A stretch of DNA of 37,831 bases from Moraxella porci DSM 25326. GTDB taxonomy: Bacteria; Pseudomonadota; Gammaproteobacteria; Pseudomonadales; Moraxellaceae. Positions 27,569 to 36,620 of the stretch are shown one piece after another; position 1 is the stretch's first letter; the number at the start of each line of letters is the position of its first letter. The notes beneath the pieces are model-generated. The model had not been told where the DNA came from, did no database searches, and saw nothing but the letters and a program-made list of their open reading frames with translations. A program made the translations under genes and the position numbers. Location: the NCBI RefSeq assembly GCF_002014855.1, contig NZ_MUYV01000021.1, positions 1 to 37,831 on the forward strand, written 5' to 3'.

Positions 27569-28549
27569 TCAGGGCTTTTTTGGGCTGTGCTGAGCGCGTG
27601 GGTGGGCATGGTCATACACGCGAGTTAAGGCACCAAAATCGACGTGGGTGTAGATTTGGGTGGTGCTGATGTTGCTGTGGCCTAGCATTTCTTGGACGGC
27701 GCGCAGATCACCGCTGGCAGACAGCAGATGCGAGGCGAAACAATGGCGCAATAGATGCGGATGCAGATTCAGATCGATACCAGCATTGGTAGCGCAAATC
27801 TTTAGGCGCAGTTGAATGGCGCGAACGCTTAAGCGCGTACCGTGTCGCTCACTGATGAACAGCGCTGGCGAGTATTGCTCTTGCCACAGATCGCGGTGCG
27901 GCAGATAGTCGATGAGGGCTTGGCGCGCTTTAGAGCCGATGGGGACTTGGCGTACTTTATTGCCTTTGCCTGTGACGCGTAGCGCTTGGGCATCCAGATC
28001 GATGTCATCGATGTTCAGCGAGGCAAGCTCTGAGACGCGCAGGCCGCTGCCGTAGATCAGCTCAAACATTGCTTTGTCGCGCACCCATAGCCGAGCTTTG
28101 GCAGGCTCAGTCGGCATTGGCTGATCAAGCAGTTGCTGCATCAATGCCTCATCGGCGATGGTGGGCAGCTTTCGAGGAGCTGATTTGAGTCGATAGCCTG
28201 TGGTGGGATTGTGAGAGGTGATGCCTTGGTCGATCAGATGTTGATAAAAGCGCTTGATGGCGGATAAGGTGAGCTTGGCACTGCTGGTGCTGATGCCGTC
28301 TTCTTCAAGTCGCGTGCCAAAAAAGCGCGTCAGATCTTGTCGCGTACACGCCAATACATCTGCGCCCATGCGATGATCTGCCTCTATAAATTCGATGAAC
28401 TGGCCGATCGCTTGCTGATAGGTGGCGATGGTTTTGGCAGAATAATTTTGTAAATAAAGCTCTTCGCACCAGTCAGCCAAATAGCCCCAAGCCGCCGAGT
28501 TTGGCTCGGGCTTGGGACTAGCAGCGATCAGATGCGCCAGTCTGTTCAT
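27569..28549 (-). CDS. xerC: Chromosome dimer resolution recombinase XerC
   Basis: XerC, with XerD, resolves chromosome dimers at dif. The 326-residue protein has the SAM-like N-terminal DNA-binding domain (about 20-110) and the catalytic domain with R171 (YGSGLRVSEL), K195, H265 and R268 (HPHLLRHC), H291 (LGHSNISTT) and the nucleophile Y300. Length is somewhat above the usual 300 because of short extensions at both ends. Its start codon overlaps the dapF stop by four bases (ATGA), matching the dapF-xerC order found in many gammaproteobacteria. It is distinct from the element integrase by its lack of the DUF4102 domain. XerD is a less likely label. Confidence 0.95.
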   Translation of the reverse strand: MNRLAHLIAASPKPEPNSAAWGYLADWCEELYLQNYSAKTIATYQQAIGQFIEFIEADHRMGADVLACTRQDLTRFFGTRLEEDGISTSSAKLTLSAIKRFYQHLIDQGITSHNPTTGYRLKSAPRKLPTIADEALMQQLLDQPMPTEPAKARLWVRDKAMFELIYGSGLRVSELASLNIDDIDLDAQALRVTGKGNKVRQVPIGSKARQALIDYLPHRDLWQEQYSPALFISERHGTRLSVRAIQLRLKICATNAGIDLNLHPHLLRHCFASHLLSASGDLRAVQEMLGHSNISTTQIYTHVDFGALTRVYDHAHPRAQHSPKKP

Positions 28550-29445
28550 GCAGTCGCATCATCGCTGGCACCAAGCTTAATGCCTGCCGATGCCGCCAAG
28601 CCATCTGGACTGAATACACCTTCATAGACGAATGCCGTCGGGCCAGTCATCATCAGTGAGTAGCCTTGTTGCCAACGGATCGCCAAGCTGCCGCCATACA
28701 GCTGCGCACGAATATCCACACCTTCATCCAGCCAGCCTTCACGAATGCCAGTGGCGACCGACGCGCAGGCGCCTGTACCACAGGCCTGAGTCTCACCGAC
28801 GCCGCGTTCATAGACGCGGATGCGCAGGTGGCGTTGATTAACGACTTGCACAAAATTGACATTGACGCGCTCAGGGAATGCTTCGTGAGATTCGATGCGC
28901 TTGCCAAGTCGTTCGACATCGGCAGTCAGCACATCATCGACCTTGATGATGGCGTGCGGATTGCCCATATTGGCCACATACAGCTGCACGGGTGTGCCAT
29001 CAACATCGAGGCGGTAGGCATTGCCGATCTTGGTGATGGCTTTTGGGGCAAAAGGAATCTCATCAGGCTCAAACTTGGGCTTGCCCATATCGACCTGCAC
29101 CCAGCCATAGCGATCGGTGGTCAGGATGATCACGCCGCTTGCGGTCTCGACGCGCAAACGCTGCTTAAACGACAGTTTACGCGCTTGGACAAAGGAAGCA
29201 AAACAACGCGCGCCATTGCCGCATTGAGCGACTTCTGAGCCATCAGCATTAAAGATGCGATACTTAAAATCGACATCAGGGCGGCTGGGCGGCTCGACGA
29301 TCAAAAGTTGATCAAAGCCGACACCGATGCGACGATCAGCAAGCAGTCGTACCAGCTCGGGAGTGAGTGTCAATCGCTGTGTGACCAGATCAATGACCAT
29401 AAAATCATTGCCCAGTCCATGCATTTTGGTAAATTCGATCAGCAT
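28546..29445 (-). CDS. dapF: Diaminopimelate epimerase
   Basis: DapF converts LL- to meso-diaminopimelate for peptidoglycan and lysine. The 299-residue protein shows the two catalytic cysteines C75 (VAQCGNGARC) and C222 (TQACGTGACA), and the start FTKMHGLGNDFMVID. Length is slightly above the usual 274 residues because of an extended C-terminus. A good ribosome-binding site (AAGGATGG) precedes the ATG. It overlaps xerC by four bases. A terminator lies between lysA and dapF, so dapF-xerC may have its own promoter in the 302-bp spacer. Confidence 0.97.
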   Translation of the reverse strand: MLIEFTKMHGLGNDFMVIDLVTQRLTLTPELVRLLADRRIGVGFDQLLIVEPPSRPDVDFKYRIFNADGSEVAQCGNGARCFASFVQARKLSFKQRLRVETASGVIILTTDRYGWVQVDMGKPKFEPDEIPFAPKAITKIGNAYRLDVDGTPVQLYVANMGNPHAIIKVDDVLTADVERLGKRIESHEAFPERVNVNFVQVVNQRHLRIRVYERGVGETQACGTGACASVATGIREGWLDEGVDIRAQLYGGSLAIRWQQGYSLMMTGPTAFVYEGVFSPDGLAASAGIKLGASDDATA

Positions 29446-29747
29446 TGTTCCATCCTTATTTTTATTTATAATGGTTGATAATGTTATCTTATCATGAAAA
29501 ATCTTTACTGGCTAATGCTTTTATGGGATCAAATGATGAAAATTCGATGACAACAACTTTATTTTTGGGTTTGAGTTTAATGATTTGATGGCGAGGTGGC
29601 TGCTATTGGATTGTGACATGGGGTGATGAACGCCAGTTGCTGACTGCGATTAAATCAGCACCGCATAAACCAAAAAAAGATGAGTCATTGGCCTGACTCA
29701 TCTTTTTTTTGGGATTTATGATACAGATTAAGCGATAGAGATTAAGA
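29446..29747. other. Spacer between lysA and dapF
   Basis: Apart from the lysA terminator at its right end, this 302-bp AT-rich stretch shows no gene. A weak TATAAA (minus strand, 29470-29465) could be part of a dapF promoter. No RNA element is evident. Confidence 0.5.
29672..29709 (-). terminator. Terminator downstream of lysA
   Basis: A 16-bp stem (29672-29687 with 29694-29709) with loop TTGGCC includes an A-run on one side and a T-run on the other. It lies 38 bp after the lysA stop on the minus strand. Confidence 0.85.
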
Positions 29748-31061
29748 TTAGGCGATCTCATCACGCCATAGATCTGACAGCACTTCACGCTGACGCACCA
29801 CGCGATGCGTACCGTCATCGACCATTACTTCACAGGGGCGTGGACGAGTGTTGTAGTTGCTCGCCATCGTAAAGCCATAAGCACCTGCACCAGTCACCGC
29901 CAAAGTATCACCGACAGACAGCGATAGCAGGCGATCTTTACCGATAAAATCACTGGATTCGCATACTGTGCCGACCACATCCCAGACTTTCTCGTCGCCT
30001 GCCTTTGATAGATCTGTCGGGATAATTGCCATCACTGACTCATACAGTGCAGGGCGAATCAGCTCACTCATGGAGCTATCGACGATGGCAAAGTTCTTAA
30101 ATTCGGTGGGTTTTAGCACATCGACACTGGCTAGCAGTACGCCTGTATTGGCAACTAGGCTACGCCCTGGCTCTAGGTATAGCTTGAGTCCCAATGCTTT
30201 TAGGCGTGGCAAGAGCAGCTTTGCGTAGTCATCGACACTGACGGGATTTTCGTCAATATAACGCACACCAAGACCGCCACCCAGATCGATATGATCAAGC
30301 GTGATGCCATTGGCAGACAGCTCGTCAATGAGCTCTATCAGCTTATCAAGTGCGTCACTAAAGCCTTGTGCATCAAGCAGTTGTGAGCCGATATGGCAGT
30401 CGATGCCAGTGATTTGTAGATGTGGCAGGCTGTTGGCGTGCAGATAGGCACTGATAGCCTCTTCATGACTGATGCCAAATTTATTATCTTTCATGCCTGT
30501 TGAGATATACGGATGCGTCTTGGCATCGACATCTGGATTGATGCGTAGTGAGATGCGAGCGACTTTGCCAAGCTTCGCCGCCACGCTATTGATGCTGTCA
30601 AGCTCGCTCAGTGCTTCGACATTGAAGCAGTGGATATCAGCATTCAAGGCATATTCGATATCATCAAGAGTCTTGCCCACGCCTGAATAGACGACTTTTT
30701 TGGCATCAGTCACTTGTAGCACACGAGCCAACTCGCCTTTTGAGACGATATCAAAGCCTGCACCAGCATCGGCCAAGGTCTTTAGTACCGCTAAGTTTGA
30801 ATTGGCTTTGACAGCATAGCAAATCTGATGATTAATCTCGCCAAATGCTTGCGTATAAGCCTGATAATTATCCAATAATGCACGGCGTGAATAGACATAC
30901 AGTGGCGTATCATAGTGTGATTTTAGAGTTTCACTACTGACACCGTCAATATGAAGTACATTATCCACATAAGAAAAGTAGGGCAAAGCATCCACCAAAA
31001 CGGCGGCATCGATACTAAGCACGCCATCAGTTAGGCGGCTTGCAGGTACAAAATTCATCAT
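29748..31061 (-). CDS. lysA: Diaminopimelate decarboxylase
   Basis: LysA converts meso-diaminopimelate to lysine, the last step of the pathway, using pyridoxal phosphate. The 437-residue protein has the PLP lysine in CYAVKANSNLAVLK. The glycine-rich phosphate-binding DLGGGLGVRY follows, then the LEPGRSLVANTG segment, and the catalytic cysteine is in CESSDF (about residue 350). ATG 31061 (MMNFVPAS) is supported by a GAGATT site; the next ATG, three bases later, is equivalent. A short lipoprotein gene of LptM type lies 32 bases upstream in the same direction, the usual neighbour of lysA. A terminator follows. Confidence 0.97.
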   Translation of the reverse strand: MMNFVPASRLTDGVLSIDAAVLVDALPYFSYVDNVLHIDGVSSETLKSHYDTPLYVYSRRALLDNYQAYTQAFGEINHQICYAVKANSNLAVLKTLADAGAGFDIVSKGELARVLQVTDAKKVVYSGVGKTLDDIEYALNADIHCFNVEALSELDSINSVAAKLGKVARISLRINPDVDAKTHPYISTGMKDNKFGISHEEAISAYLHANSLPHLQITGIDCHIGSQLLDAQGFSDALDKLIELIDELSANGITLDHIDLGGGLGVRYIDENPVSVDDYAKLLLPRLKALGLKLYLEPGRSLVANTGVLLASVDVLKPTEFKNFAIVDSSMSELIRPALYESVMAIIPTDLSKAGDEKVWDVVGTVCESSDFIGKDRLLSLSVGDTLAVTGAGAYGFTMASNYNTRPRPCEVMVDDGTHRVVRQREVLSDLWRDEIA

Positions 31062-31093
31062 AATCTCTAAATAATATTCAAATAATAAGTGAA

Positions 31094-31243
31094 TCAATAA
31101 TCGTTCGGATTTGGGCTGACCGTGCCATCTTCATGGATAATTGGTGAAGTCTCGGTCGGAATGTACAAGGCACCTTTTTGACCGCAGCCTGTCAAAGTCA
31201 GCACCAGTGCAGCCAATAGCCCTACAGCGGATTTTTTCATCAT
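31094..31243 (-). CDS. lptM: LptM-type small lipoprotein (LPS translocon-associated)
   Basis: This 49-residue frame lies just upstream of lysA. It begins MMKKSAVGLLAALVLTLTGC, a textbook lipoprotein signal whose lipobox (LTGC) cysteine is residue 20. The mature part starts GQKGALYIP, which is the conserved core of the YifL/LptM family (usually 'CGxKGPLYxP'). LptM helps mature the LptD/LptE complex in the outer membrane. GGAAG precedes the ATG. The mature protein is short and ends in a proline-asparagine-rich tail (SPNPNDY). Position directly before lysA, as in other gammaproteobacteria, supports the call. Confidence 0.9.
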   Translation of the reverse strand: MMKKSAVGLLAALVLTLTGCGQKGALYIPTETSPIIHEDGTVSPNPNDY

Positions 31244-31614
31244 GCTTACTTCCATCGGATACATCCGCATCGTTCGGATGAGTTGGGTAATTGAAAATCA
31301 GGACATTTTAGCATAAATTAGCATCGCTTGGGCGTAAAAATCAGGCAAAATTTTTCATCGCCACAGGATGATTTGGCAATAAAATAACTGATGAAAAATC
31401 AAATACTTGTTATAATTTTGCACAGATATCATCAAAAAATCTCACACAAACAGCGACCAATCGACAAAATGGCGGAATATTTTAATGAAATCTAAGATTT
31501 AAGGCTTGACAATCCAAGCAATCAGGGTTAATTTATTTGGTTATCCATACAATAAAGTGGGTGGACCGACCCACATGGACATTGACAACAAATTACCATC
31601 ACATCGGAGCATTT
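31244..31614. other. Divergent spacer between lptM and ackA
   Basis: This 371-bp stretch has no gene. It includes the candidate ackA promoter (31506-31534) and, near lptM, a small CATCCG/CGGATG inverted repeat (31262-31280). Promoter elements for lptM are weak: TAAAAT on the minus strand at 31310-31305 has no good -35. Confidence 0.6.
31506..31534 (+). promoter_or_regulatory. Candidate ackA promoter
   Basis: A perfect -35 TTGACA (31506-31511) is followed by a 17-bp spacer and -10-like TAATTT (31529-31534, four of six). The start would be near 31541, giving a leader of about 75 bases before ATG 31615. Confidence 0.55.
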
Positions 31615-32799
31615 ATGAGCTTAGTGAATCCTACTTTAGTTTTGAACTGCGGTTCATCATCAATCAAATACGCCCTAATCAGCGAAGATGGCGAAAGCCG
31701 TATCGAAGGTTTGGCAGAAGGCTTGGGTAATCCTGAAGCACGCATCAAACACAAAAACCTAGACGGTGAAGCGACGGTTATCGAGATTCCAAATGGCGTC
31801 CATGCCGATGCTCTAAAGGTTATCCTAGAAGATTTGATCAAAGAATATAAGCCTGTGGCAGTCGGTCATCGTGTCGTACATGGTGGCGATAAGTTCAAAT
31901 CAGCGACCGTCATCACTGATGAAGTATTGGCAACCATCGATGAGCTAACTACGCTAGCACCATTGCACAACCCTGCAAACGCTGCTGGTATCCGTGCGAT
32001 TAACAGCATCTATCCTGATTTGCCACAAGTAGCGATTTTTGATACGGCATTCCACCAAACCATGCCAGCACACGCATATCGCTATGCTGTGCCAAAAGCA
32101 CTATACACTGAGCATCAAATCCGTCGCTATGGCTTCCATGGTTCATCACACGCTTATGTGTCAAACCGTGCCAGCGAGCTGACTGACAAAGCAGGTACAC
32201 ACGGCTGGATCATCGCTCACTTGGGTAATGGCTGTTCGGCAACGGCAGTCTATGATGGCAAAAGCCTAGACACCAGTATGGGTATCACGCCGCTAGAAGG
32301 TCTTATGATGGGTACTCGTAGCGGTGATGTTGATCCAGGTCTGCACATTCATCTAAGCCGTACACTGGGTATGTCTATCGATGAGATCGACACGCTACTG
32401 AATAAAAAGAGCGGTCTATTGGGTGTCTCAACCGTCTCAAACGATATGCGTAACCTAGAAGCTGCCGACAAAGAAGGTAATGCAGATGCGACACTGGCAC
32501 TACAAATGTTTGCTTATCGCACTGCCAAATACATCCTAAGTCTAACCGCTGCTTTGCCTGAGCTAACTGGTATCGCATTTACTGGTGGCGTGGGCGAAAA
32601 TGGCGCTGATATGCGCGCTGCCATTGTCGCTGCCCTAAAACACATCGGTGCGAAGGCAGATACTGCTAAGAACGCTGAGCTATTCCGTGGTGCTGAAGGC
32701 AGCTTCCACACCGCAGACTCAGCCGTTGAGCTGTGGGTTATCCCAACTGACGAAGAATTCCAAATCGCCAGCGAAAGCCGTGCGGTGCTTGGTCTGTGA
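31615..32799 (+). CDS. ackA: Acetate kinase
   Basis: AckA interconverts acetate plus ATP and acetyl phosphate; with Pta it handles acetate overflow and acetyl phosphate signalling. The 394-residue protein starts with the phosphate-binding LVLNCGSSSIKYALI, has HRVVHGGDKF, the DTAFHQTMP active-site segment with its catalytic aspartate, RRYGFHGSSH, AHLGNGCS, DTSMGITPLEGLMMGTRSGD and the closing FTGGVGEN. Length is normal. GGAG six bases before ATG 31615 fixes the start; the frame is open upstream for 26 more codons without support. pta follows after a hairpin. Confidence 0.98.
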   Translation: MSLVNPTLVLNCGSSSIKYALISEDGESRIEGLAEGLGNPEARIKHKNLDGEATVIEIPNGVHADALKVILEDLIKEYKPVAVGHRVVHGGDKFKSATVITDEVLATIDELTTLAPLHNPANAAGIRAINSIYPDLPQVAIFDTAFHQTMPAHAYRYAVPKALYTEHQIRRYGFHGSSHAYVSNRASELTDKAGTHGWIIAHLGNGCSATAVYDGKSLDTSMGITPLEGLMMGTRSGDVDPGLHIHLSRTLGMSIDEIDTLLNKKSGLLGVSTVSNDMRNLEAADKEGNADATLALQMFAYRTAKYILSLTAALPELTGIAFTGGVGENGADMRAAIVAALKHIGAKADTAKNAELFRGAEGSFHTADSAVELWVIPTDEEFQIASESRAVLGL

Positions 32800-32803
32800 T
32801 CAA

Positions 32804-32832
32804 AAAAACGCACTGTTTGACGGTGCGTTTTT
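32804..32832 (+). terminator. Hairpin between ackA and pta
   Basis: AAAAACGCAC (32804-32813) pairs with GTGCGTTTTT (32823-32832) around a 9-nt loop. The T-tract makes this a likely terminator or attenuator that would reduce pta expression relative to ackA. Confidence 0.7.
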
Positions 32833-32883
32833 GATTGGTTTTAATCAATCAGTTCGATAAAGACAAATTATTTAGGAAATATT

Positions 32884-34263
32884 ATGACAACGATTTTACT
32901 TGTGCCGGTCGAAGCATTTGATATTGATGCTTTTGCAACCAAAACTGCTGACACTGCCTTTTTGCCTTTTGCATCGTTTGAACAAGCGGCATTTGAAACA
33001 GCTTTGGCAAAAAACAATTTGGATGATTTGCTTGAGCTGGTGTATGCCAAAGTAAACGAAAGCACTGATGACATCAAGGTCGTGGCAGGTATCAGCCCGC
33101 AGCATCCTTATGCAAACCAAGTCAACCGTGATTTGGCATTGGCACTAGATGCAGATGTGGTACTTGTCGGTGATAATGCAGCCCTACTTAGCATTGGTAA
33201 GGCAGTGTACGGCGAGCGTGTGGTCGGCGAAGTTGCCACAACTGGCGATGCCAAAGCATTCATCAAAGCAGGTAGCCGTAAGCCAAATCTTTCGCCATCA
33301 GCGTTTCGTGTTGAGCTGGTCAAAAACGCCCAAGCTGCCAAAAAACGCATTGTTTTGCCAGAAGGGGCGGAGCCACGCACTGTCGAAGCGGCGGTGATTT
33401 GCCAAACTCGCGGCATTGCCGATTGTATCCTACTTGCGACCAAAGACGAAGTGCAGAAAGTCGCTGATGAAAAAGGTCTAACCCTACCAAGCGATCTACA
33501 AATCATCGATCCCGCTACTTTGCAAGAGCAATATGTCGCGCCGATGGTTGAGCGTCGCAAAGGCAAGCTTGACGAAGCAGGGGCAAGAGAGCAACTGCAA
33601 GACACCGTCGTGCTAGGTACGATGATGCTACAGATGGGTGATGTTGATGGCTTGGTATCGGGTGCGATTCATACCACCGCTAACACCATTCGTCCTGCAT
33701 TTCAGCTGATCAAAACTGCACCACAGTATAGCCTAGTCTCTAGCTGTTTCTTCATGCTACTGCCTGAATCTGTGGCCGTCTATGCTGACTGTGCGGTGAA
33801 TCCAAACCCAACCGCCGAAGAGCTGGCAGAAATCGCTATCCAAACTGCTGATTCGGCAAAAGTCTTTGGCATCGAGCCAAAAGTCGCGATGATCAGCTAC
33901 TCAACTGGCACATCAGGCGCAGGCGCGGATGTGGATTTGGTGGCGAATGCAACCGAAATCGTACGCCAAAGAAAGCCAGAGCTGGCAGTTGATGGCCCAC
34001 TACAATATGATGCGGCAGTCGTTGAGAGCGTGGCAAAATCAAAAGCACCAAAATCACCTGTGGCAGGTCAGGCGAATGTCTTTATTTTCCCAAGCCTATC
34101 AGTGGGTAATGCACTGTACAAAGCTGTACAACGAAATGCCAATGTCATCGCCGTCGGCCCAATGCTACAAGGCCTAAACAAGCCTGTCAATGACCTATCT
34201 CGTGGCTGCTTGGTGGATGATATCGTCTATACCATCGCATTGACTGCGATTCAAGCGGTATAA
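32884..34263 (+). CDS. pta: Phosphate acetyltransferase, short N-terminal form
   Basis: Pta makes acetyl phosphate from acetyl-CoA and phosphate. The C-terminal catalytic domain (from about residue 140) is complete, with [77 protein letters not shown] and [19 protein letters not shown]. The N-terminus is only about 130 residues, keeps a fragment like the P-loop-domain end ([27 protein letters not shown]), and lacks the Walker A start and the DRTGG domain. Long Pta proteins of Acinetobacter or E. coli have about 700 residues, so this 459-residue form is shortened. AGGA precedes the ATG. A terminator follows the gene. Confidence 0.93.
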   Translation: MTTILLVPVEAFDIDAFATKTADTAFLPFASFEQAAFETALAKNNLDDLLELVYAKVNESTDDIKVVAGISPQHPYANQVNRDLALALDADVVLVGDNAALLSIGKAVYGERVVGEVATTGDAKAFIKAGSRKPNLSPSAFRVELVKNAQAAKKRIVLPEGAEPRTVEAAVICQTRGIADCILLATKDEVQKVADEKGLTLPSDLQIIDPATLQEQYVAPMVERRKGKLDEAGAREQLQDTVVLGTMMLQMGDVDGLVSGAIHTTANTIRPAFQLIKTAPQYSLVSSCFFMLLPESVAVYADCAVNPNPTAEELAEIAIQTADSAKVFGIEPKVAMISYSTGTSGAGADVDLVANATEIVRQRKPELAVDGPLQYDAAVVESVAKSKAPKSPVAGQANVFIFPSLSVGNALYKAVQRNANVIAVGPMLQGLNKPVNDLSRGCLVDDIVYTIALTAIQAV

Positions 34264-34277
34264 TTGATCGACACCAC

Positions 34278-34312
34278 AAAAAATCGCCCATTAGTACGAT
34301 GGGCGATTTTTT
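34278..34312. terminator. Bidirectional terminator between pta and the pirin gene
   Basis: A 14-bp stem (34278-34291 with 34299-34312) with T-runs on both outgoing strands and a 7-nt loop lies between the convergent genes. Confidence 0.9.
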
Positions 34313-34328
34313 TATTTGACAAGATGGT

Positions 34329-35204
34329 TTAGCTGTCTGGGCGAATTTGACCGAATTTACCGCTTTGTACATCTTGCACAGCTTGGATGATCTCTTCGCG
34401 CGTATTCATCACAAACGGGCCATAACCGACGATCGGCTCATTCAATGGCTCACCGCTTAGGATGAGGATTTTGGCAGATGTTTGGGCTTTGATGGTCAGC
34501 TGACTGCCGCCTCGATGAAAAGTCACCAGCTGCGCTGCGCCTGCCTCATCCTTATCATTCACCAAAATCTTGCCATCCAAGACCAGCACCAACAGGTTGT
34601 GACTCTCAGGCAGATCAAAAGTATGCTCAGCATTCTGATTTAGGCGCACATCCCACAGATTGATTGGGCTAAATGTACTGGCAGCGCCAATGACACCATC
34701 AAGCTCGCCTGCGATCAGCTTGGCTGTGCCTGCATCACCCAGACGCACCTCGGGAATGTCTGCATGGGTAATGGCTTGGTATTTGGGCGGGGTCATCTTA
34801 TCTTTGGCAGGCAGATTTACCCACAGTTGCACCATCTCAAACATGCCGCCTGTCTTTGAAAATGCCTCTGAGTGAAATTCCTCATGCATCAATCCTGACC
34901 CTGCTGTCATCCACTGCACATCACCTGTGCCGATAACGCCACCGCCACCTGCTGAATCTTGGTGCTCAACCTCGCCTTGATAGGCAATGGTCACCGTCTC
35001 AAAACCGCGGTGCGGATGCTCGCCCACACCGCGATGTGCGGCACGCGGATTGGCAGGGAAATGCTCTGGTGAGGCATAATCCATCAATAAGAATGGATCA
35101 AGGTTTTTGTGTGTTTCTTGATAATTAAACATACCATGCACATGAAAGCCATCACCTACCCAGTGCTTGCTTGGTGCTGCATAGACTTTTGCTACTTGTT
35201 TCAT
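34329..35204 (-). CDS. Pirin family protein
   Basis: The 291-residue protein belongs to the pirin family of bicupin, iron-binding proteins; some bacterial members act as quercetinases or respond to oxidative stress. The N-terminal cupin carries the metal ligands in HPHRGFETVT and VEHQDS, and a further His/Glu near SGLMHEEFHS. The start VYAAPSKHWVGDGFHVHGMFNY is characteristic. The C-terminal cupin ends NTREEIIQAVQDVQSGKFG. Function in this organism is not determined. AGGAG precedes the ATG. A perfect TATAAT -10 and a 16-bp palindrome lie upstream, suggesting control by a regulator. Confidence 0.92.
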   Translation of the reverse strand: MKQVAKVYAAPSKHWVGDGFHVHGMFNYQETHKNLDPFLLMDYASPEHFPANPRAAHRGVGEHPHRGFETVTIAYQGEVEHQDSAGGGGVIGTGDVQWMTAGSGLMHEEFHSEAFSKTGGMFEMVQLWVNLPAKDKMTPPKYQAITHADIPEVRLGDAGTAKLIAGELDGVIGAASTFSPINLWDVRLNQNAEHTFDLPESHNLLVLVLDGKILVNDKDEAGAAQLVTFHRGGSQLTIKAQTSAKILILSGEPLNEPIVGYGPFVMNTREEIIQAVQDVQSGKFGQIRPDS

Positions 35205-35252
35205 AAAACGCTCCTAAATGATGGCTTTGGCCATCGATTAATTGATACTTGT

Positions 35253-35300
35253 ATTATAAGGGCGTTATCTTGATAAAAAAGCGCTGACTTTGCAAAGTCA
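35253..35300 (-). promoter_or_regulatory. Pirin promoter with palindromic operator
   Basis: On the minus strand, TATAAT (35258-35253) lies 48 bp before the pirin start. Farther upstream, TGACTTTGCAAAGTCA (35285-35300) is a perfect 16-bp palindrome. A second, imperfect set of TTTGCA/TGCAAA half sites follows at about 35302-35319. There is no good -35 at the usual distance, which suggests an activator-dependent promoter. MarR- or LysR-type binding is a guess. Confidence 0.5.
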
Positions 35301-35388
35301 ATTTGCAAAAATGCAAAGTTAACTGTGTCACTGTAGGATCAGCTGATGATTATGACATCCATGCTTTTTATTTTAACCAAAACATAAA

Positions 35389-35419
35389 ACAATAAAGCGG
35401 CCATCAGCCACTTTATTGT
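35389..35419 (-). terminator. Terminator downstream of yaaA
   Basis: ACAATAAAG and CTTTATTGT form a 9-bp stem with an inner GG/CC pair beyond one mismatch. It lies 48 bp past the yaaA stop on the minus strand, with T-rich sequence after it. Confidence 0.6.
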
Positions 35420-35466
35420 AAGTTTGGATAGATCGATCAAGGCGCAATACAACCTGCGATCAGTCT

Positions 35467-36249
35467 TCAAACCTGTTCATCGCGACGAAATAACCACTGC
35501 GTATCATCGCTCAATTCATCCACGAAATAATAGCCATCGGCGTCAAAATCTTTGAGTTTTTCTACATCGGTGATCTGATTTGTCGCGGCGTAATTGACCA
35601 TCAGGCCACGAGCTTTTTTGGCATAAAAGCTGATGACTTTATACTGGCCATTTTTTTGATCTTCAAATCTTGGCGTGATGATGCGCGCGTCAATTTTGGT
35701 AGGATTGACCGCGCCATAATATTCATTGGATGCTAGATTTATCAAAGTATCAAGGCCAGATTCTTTCATGCGCGCATTGATCAGATCGGTGATGAGATCG
35801 CCCCAAAATTGGTACAGATTATCTGCCTGTGGTGTCTTAAATTTTGTACCCATCTCCAAGCGATACGGCAGCATCAAATCCAGTGGCGCAAGCAGCCCAT
35901 ATAAGCCAGATAAGATGCCCAAATGCTTATTAAGATAATGAATATTATCTTCACTTAGGTGGTAAGCATCCAGTCCAGTATAGACATCGCCATCGAACAG
36001 ATAGACGGCAGGCTTGGCGGTATCATCAAAGGGATAAGCCCAGTTTTGGTTGCGCAGCACATTTTGTTCAGCGATCTTAGCGGAGATGCCCATCAGTTCT
36101 TGCAGATCGATGACATCGCAGTCTTTGAGGGTGTGCATCAGAGTGCTGGCCTGATCGATCAGTGCAGGCGTGCTGTAGTGATCTGCCAAAGACAGCGGCA
36201 CGGGCGTTTTTTCGTCAAGATTTTTGGCAGGGGAGAGTAAAAAATACAT
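35467..36249 (-). CDS. yaaA: Peroxide stress protein YaaA
   Basis: YaaA (DUF328/UPF0246) lowers free iron and protects DNA and protein during peroxide stress. The 260-residue protein has the conserved start LLSPAKNLDEKTP, the PAVYLFDGDVYTGLDAYHL segment (about residues 79-97), ILSGLYGLLAPLDLMLPYRLEMG (about 113-135), LINLASNEYYGAV, and the closing ARGLMVNYA. Length is typical. It reads toward the pirin gene but is separated by its own terminator and the pirin promoter. Confidence 0.95.
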   Translation of the reverse strand: MYFLLSPAKNLDEKTPVPLSLADHYSTPALIDQASTLMHTLKDCDVIDLQELMGISAKIAEQNVLRNQNWAYPFDDTAKPAVYLFDGDVYTGLDAYHLSEDNIHYLNKHLGILSGLYGLLAPLDLMLPYRLEMGTKFKTPQADNLYQFWGDLITDLINARMKESGLDTLINLASNEYYGAVNPTKIDARIITPRFEDQKNGQYKVISFYAKKARGLMVNYAATNQITDVEKLKDFDADGYYFVDELSDDTQWLFRRDEQV

Positions 36250-36620
36250 GAGATGTCCTAAAATAACCCATTTGATCTTATTATAACAAATTTATCATCA
36301 GCATGGTGTGCGGTGATGTTGATTATCCTGATGGTGGTGATTGGATTGATTGATTATGATCTTGGTGGCTTTTATTATATACTATACCAAAGTCCATCTT
36401 GGATGGCGGCAGGTGATGCTTGATTTTTGCTCTTGGTATGTGGACGGTGTTTGGAATGGTTTGTCTAAACAAGGATGTCAGCTTGCATAGCCTGACTTAA
36501 AAAACTGAATAATATCAATGAATTATATGTTTTTAAGGTGCGCCGTGCGCACCCTACGCACTAATTTAACATATTCCATCAACAGAAGAAGCGTAGATAT
36601 TTTTAATATAGGACGGATTC
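36250..36620. other. Spacer before the accessory right end
   Basis: About 370 bp without a convincing gene. It has GTTGATT/TTGGATT-rich stretches, no clear promoter pair, and one palindromic repeat copy at 36535-36561. It marks the change from housekeeping genes to the accessory region. Confidence 0.5.
36535..36561 (+). repeat. Short palindromic repeat, copy A
   Basis: GGTGCGC (36537-36543), loop CGT, GCGCACC (36547-36553), followed by CTACGCAC. It belongs to a four-copy family in this region, with consensus GGTGCGYNGTRCGCACC followed by CTRCGCAC. Confidence 0.75.

Noticed and set aside
28666..29238. Long open frame antisense to dapF (190 codons)
   Set aside because: It mirrors a well-supported dapF and has no ribosome-binding site or recognisable domain. 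High-GC antisense frames of this kind are common.
29446..29747. Lysine riboswitch near lysA
   Set aside because: The spacer is on the 3' side of lysA and shows only a terminator and weak promoter signs, without the required conserved elements.
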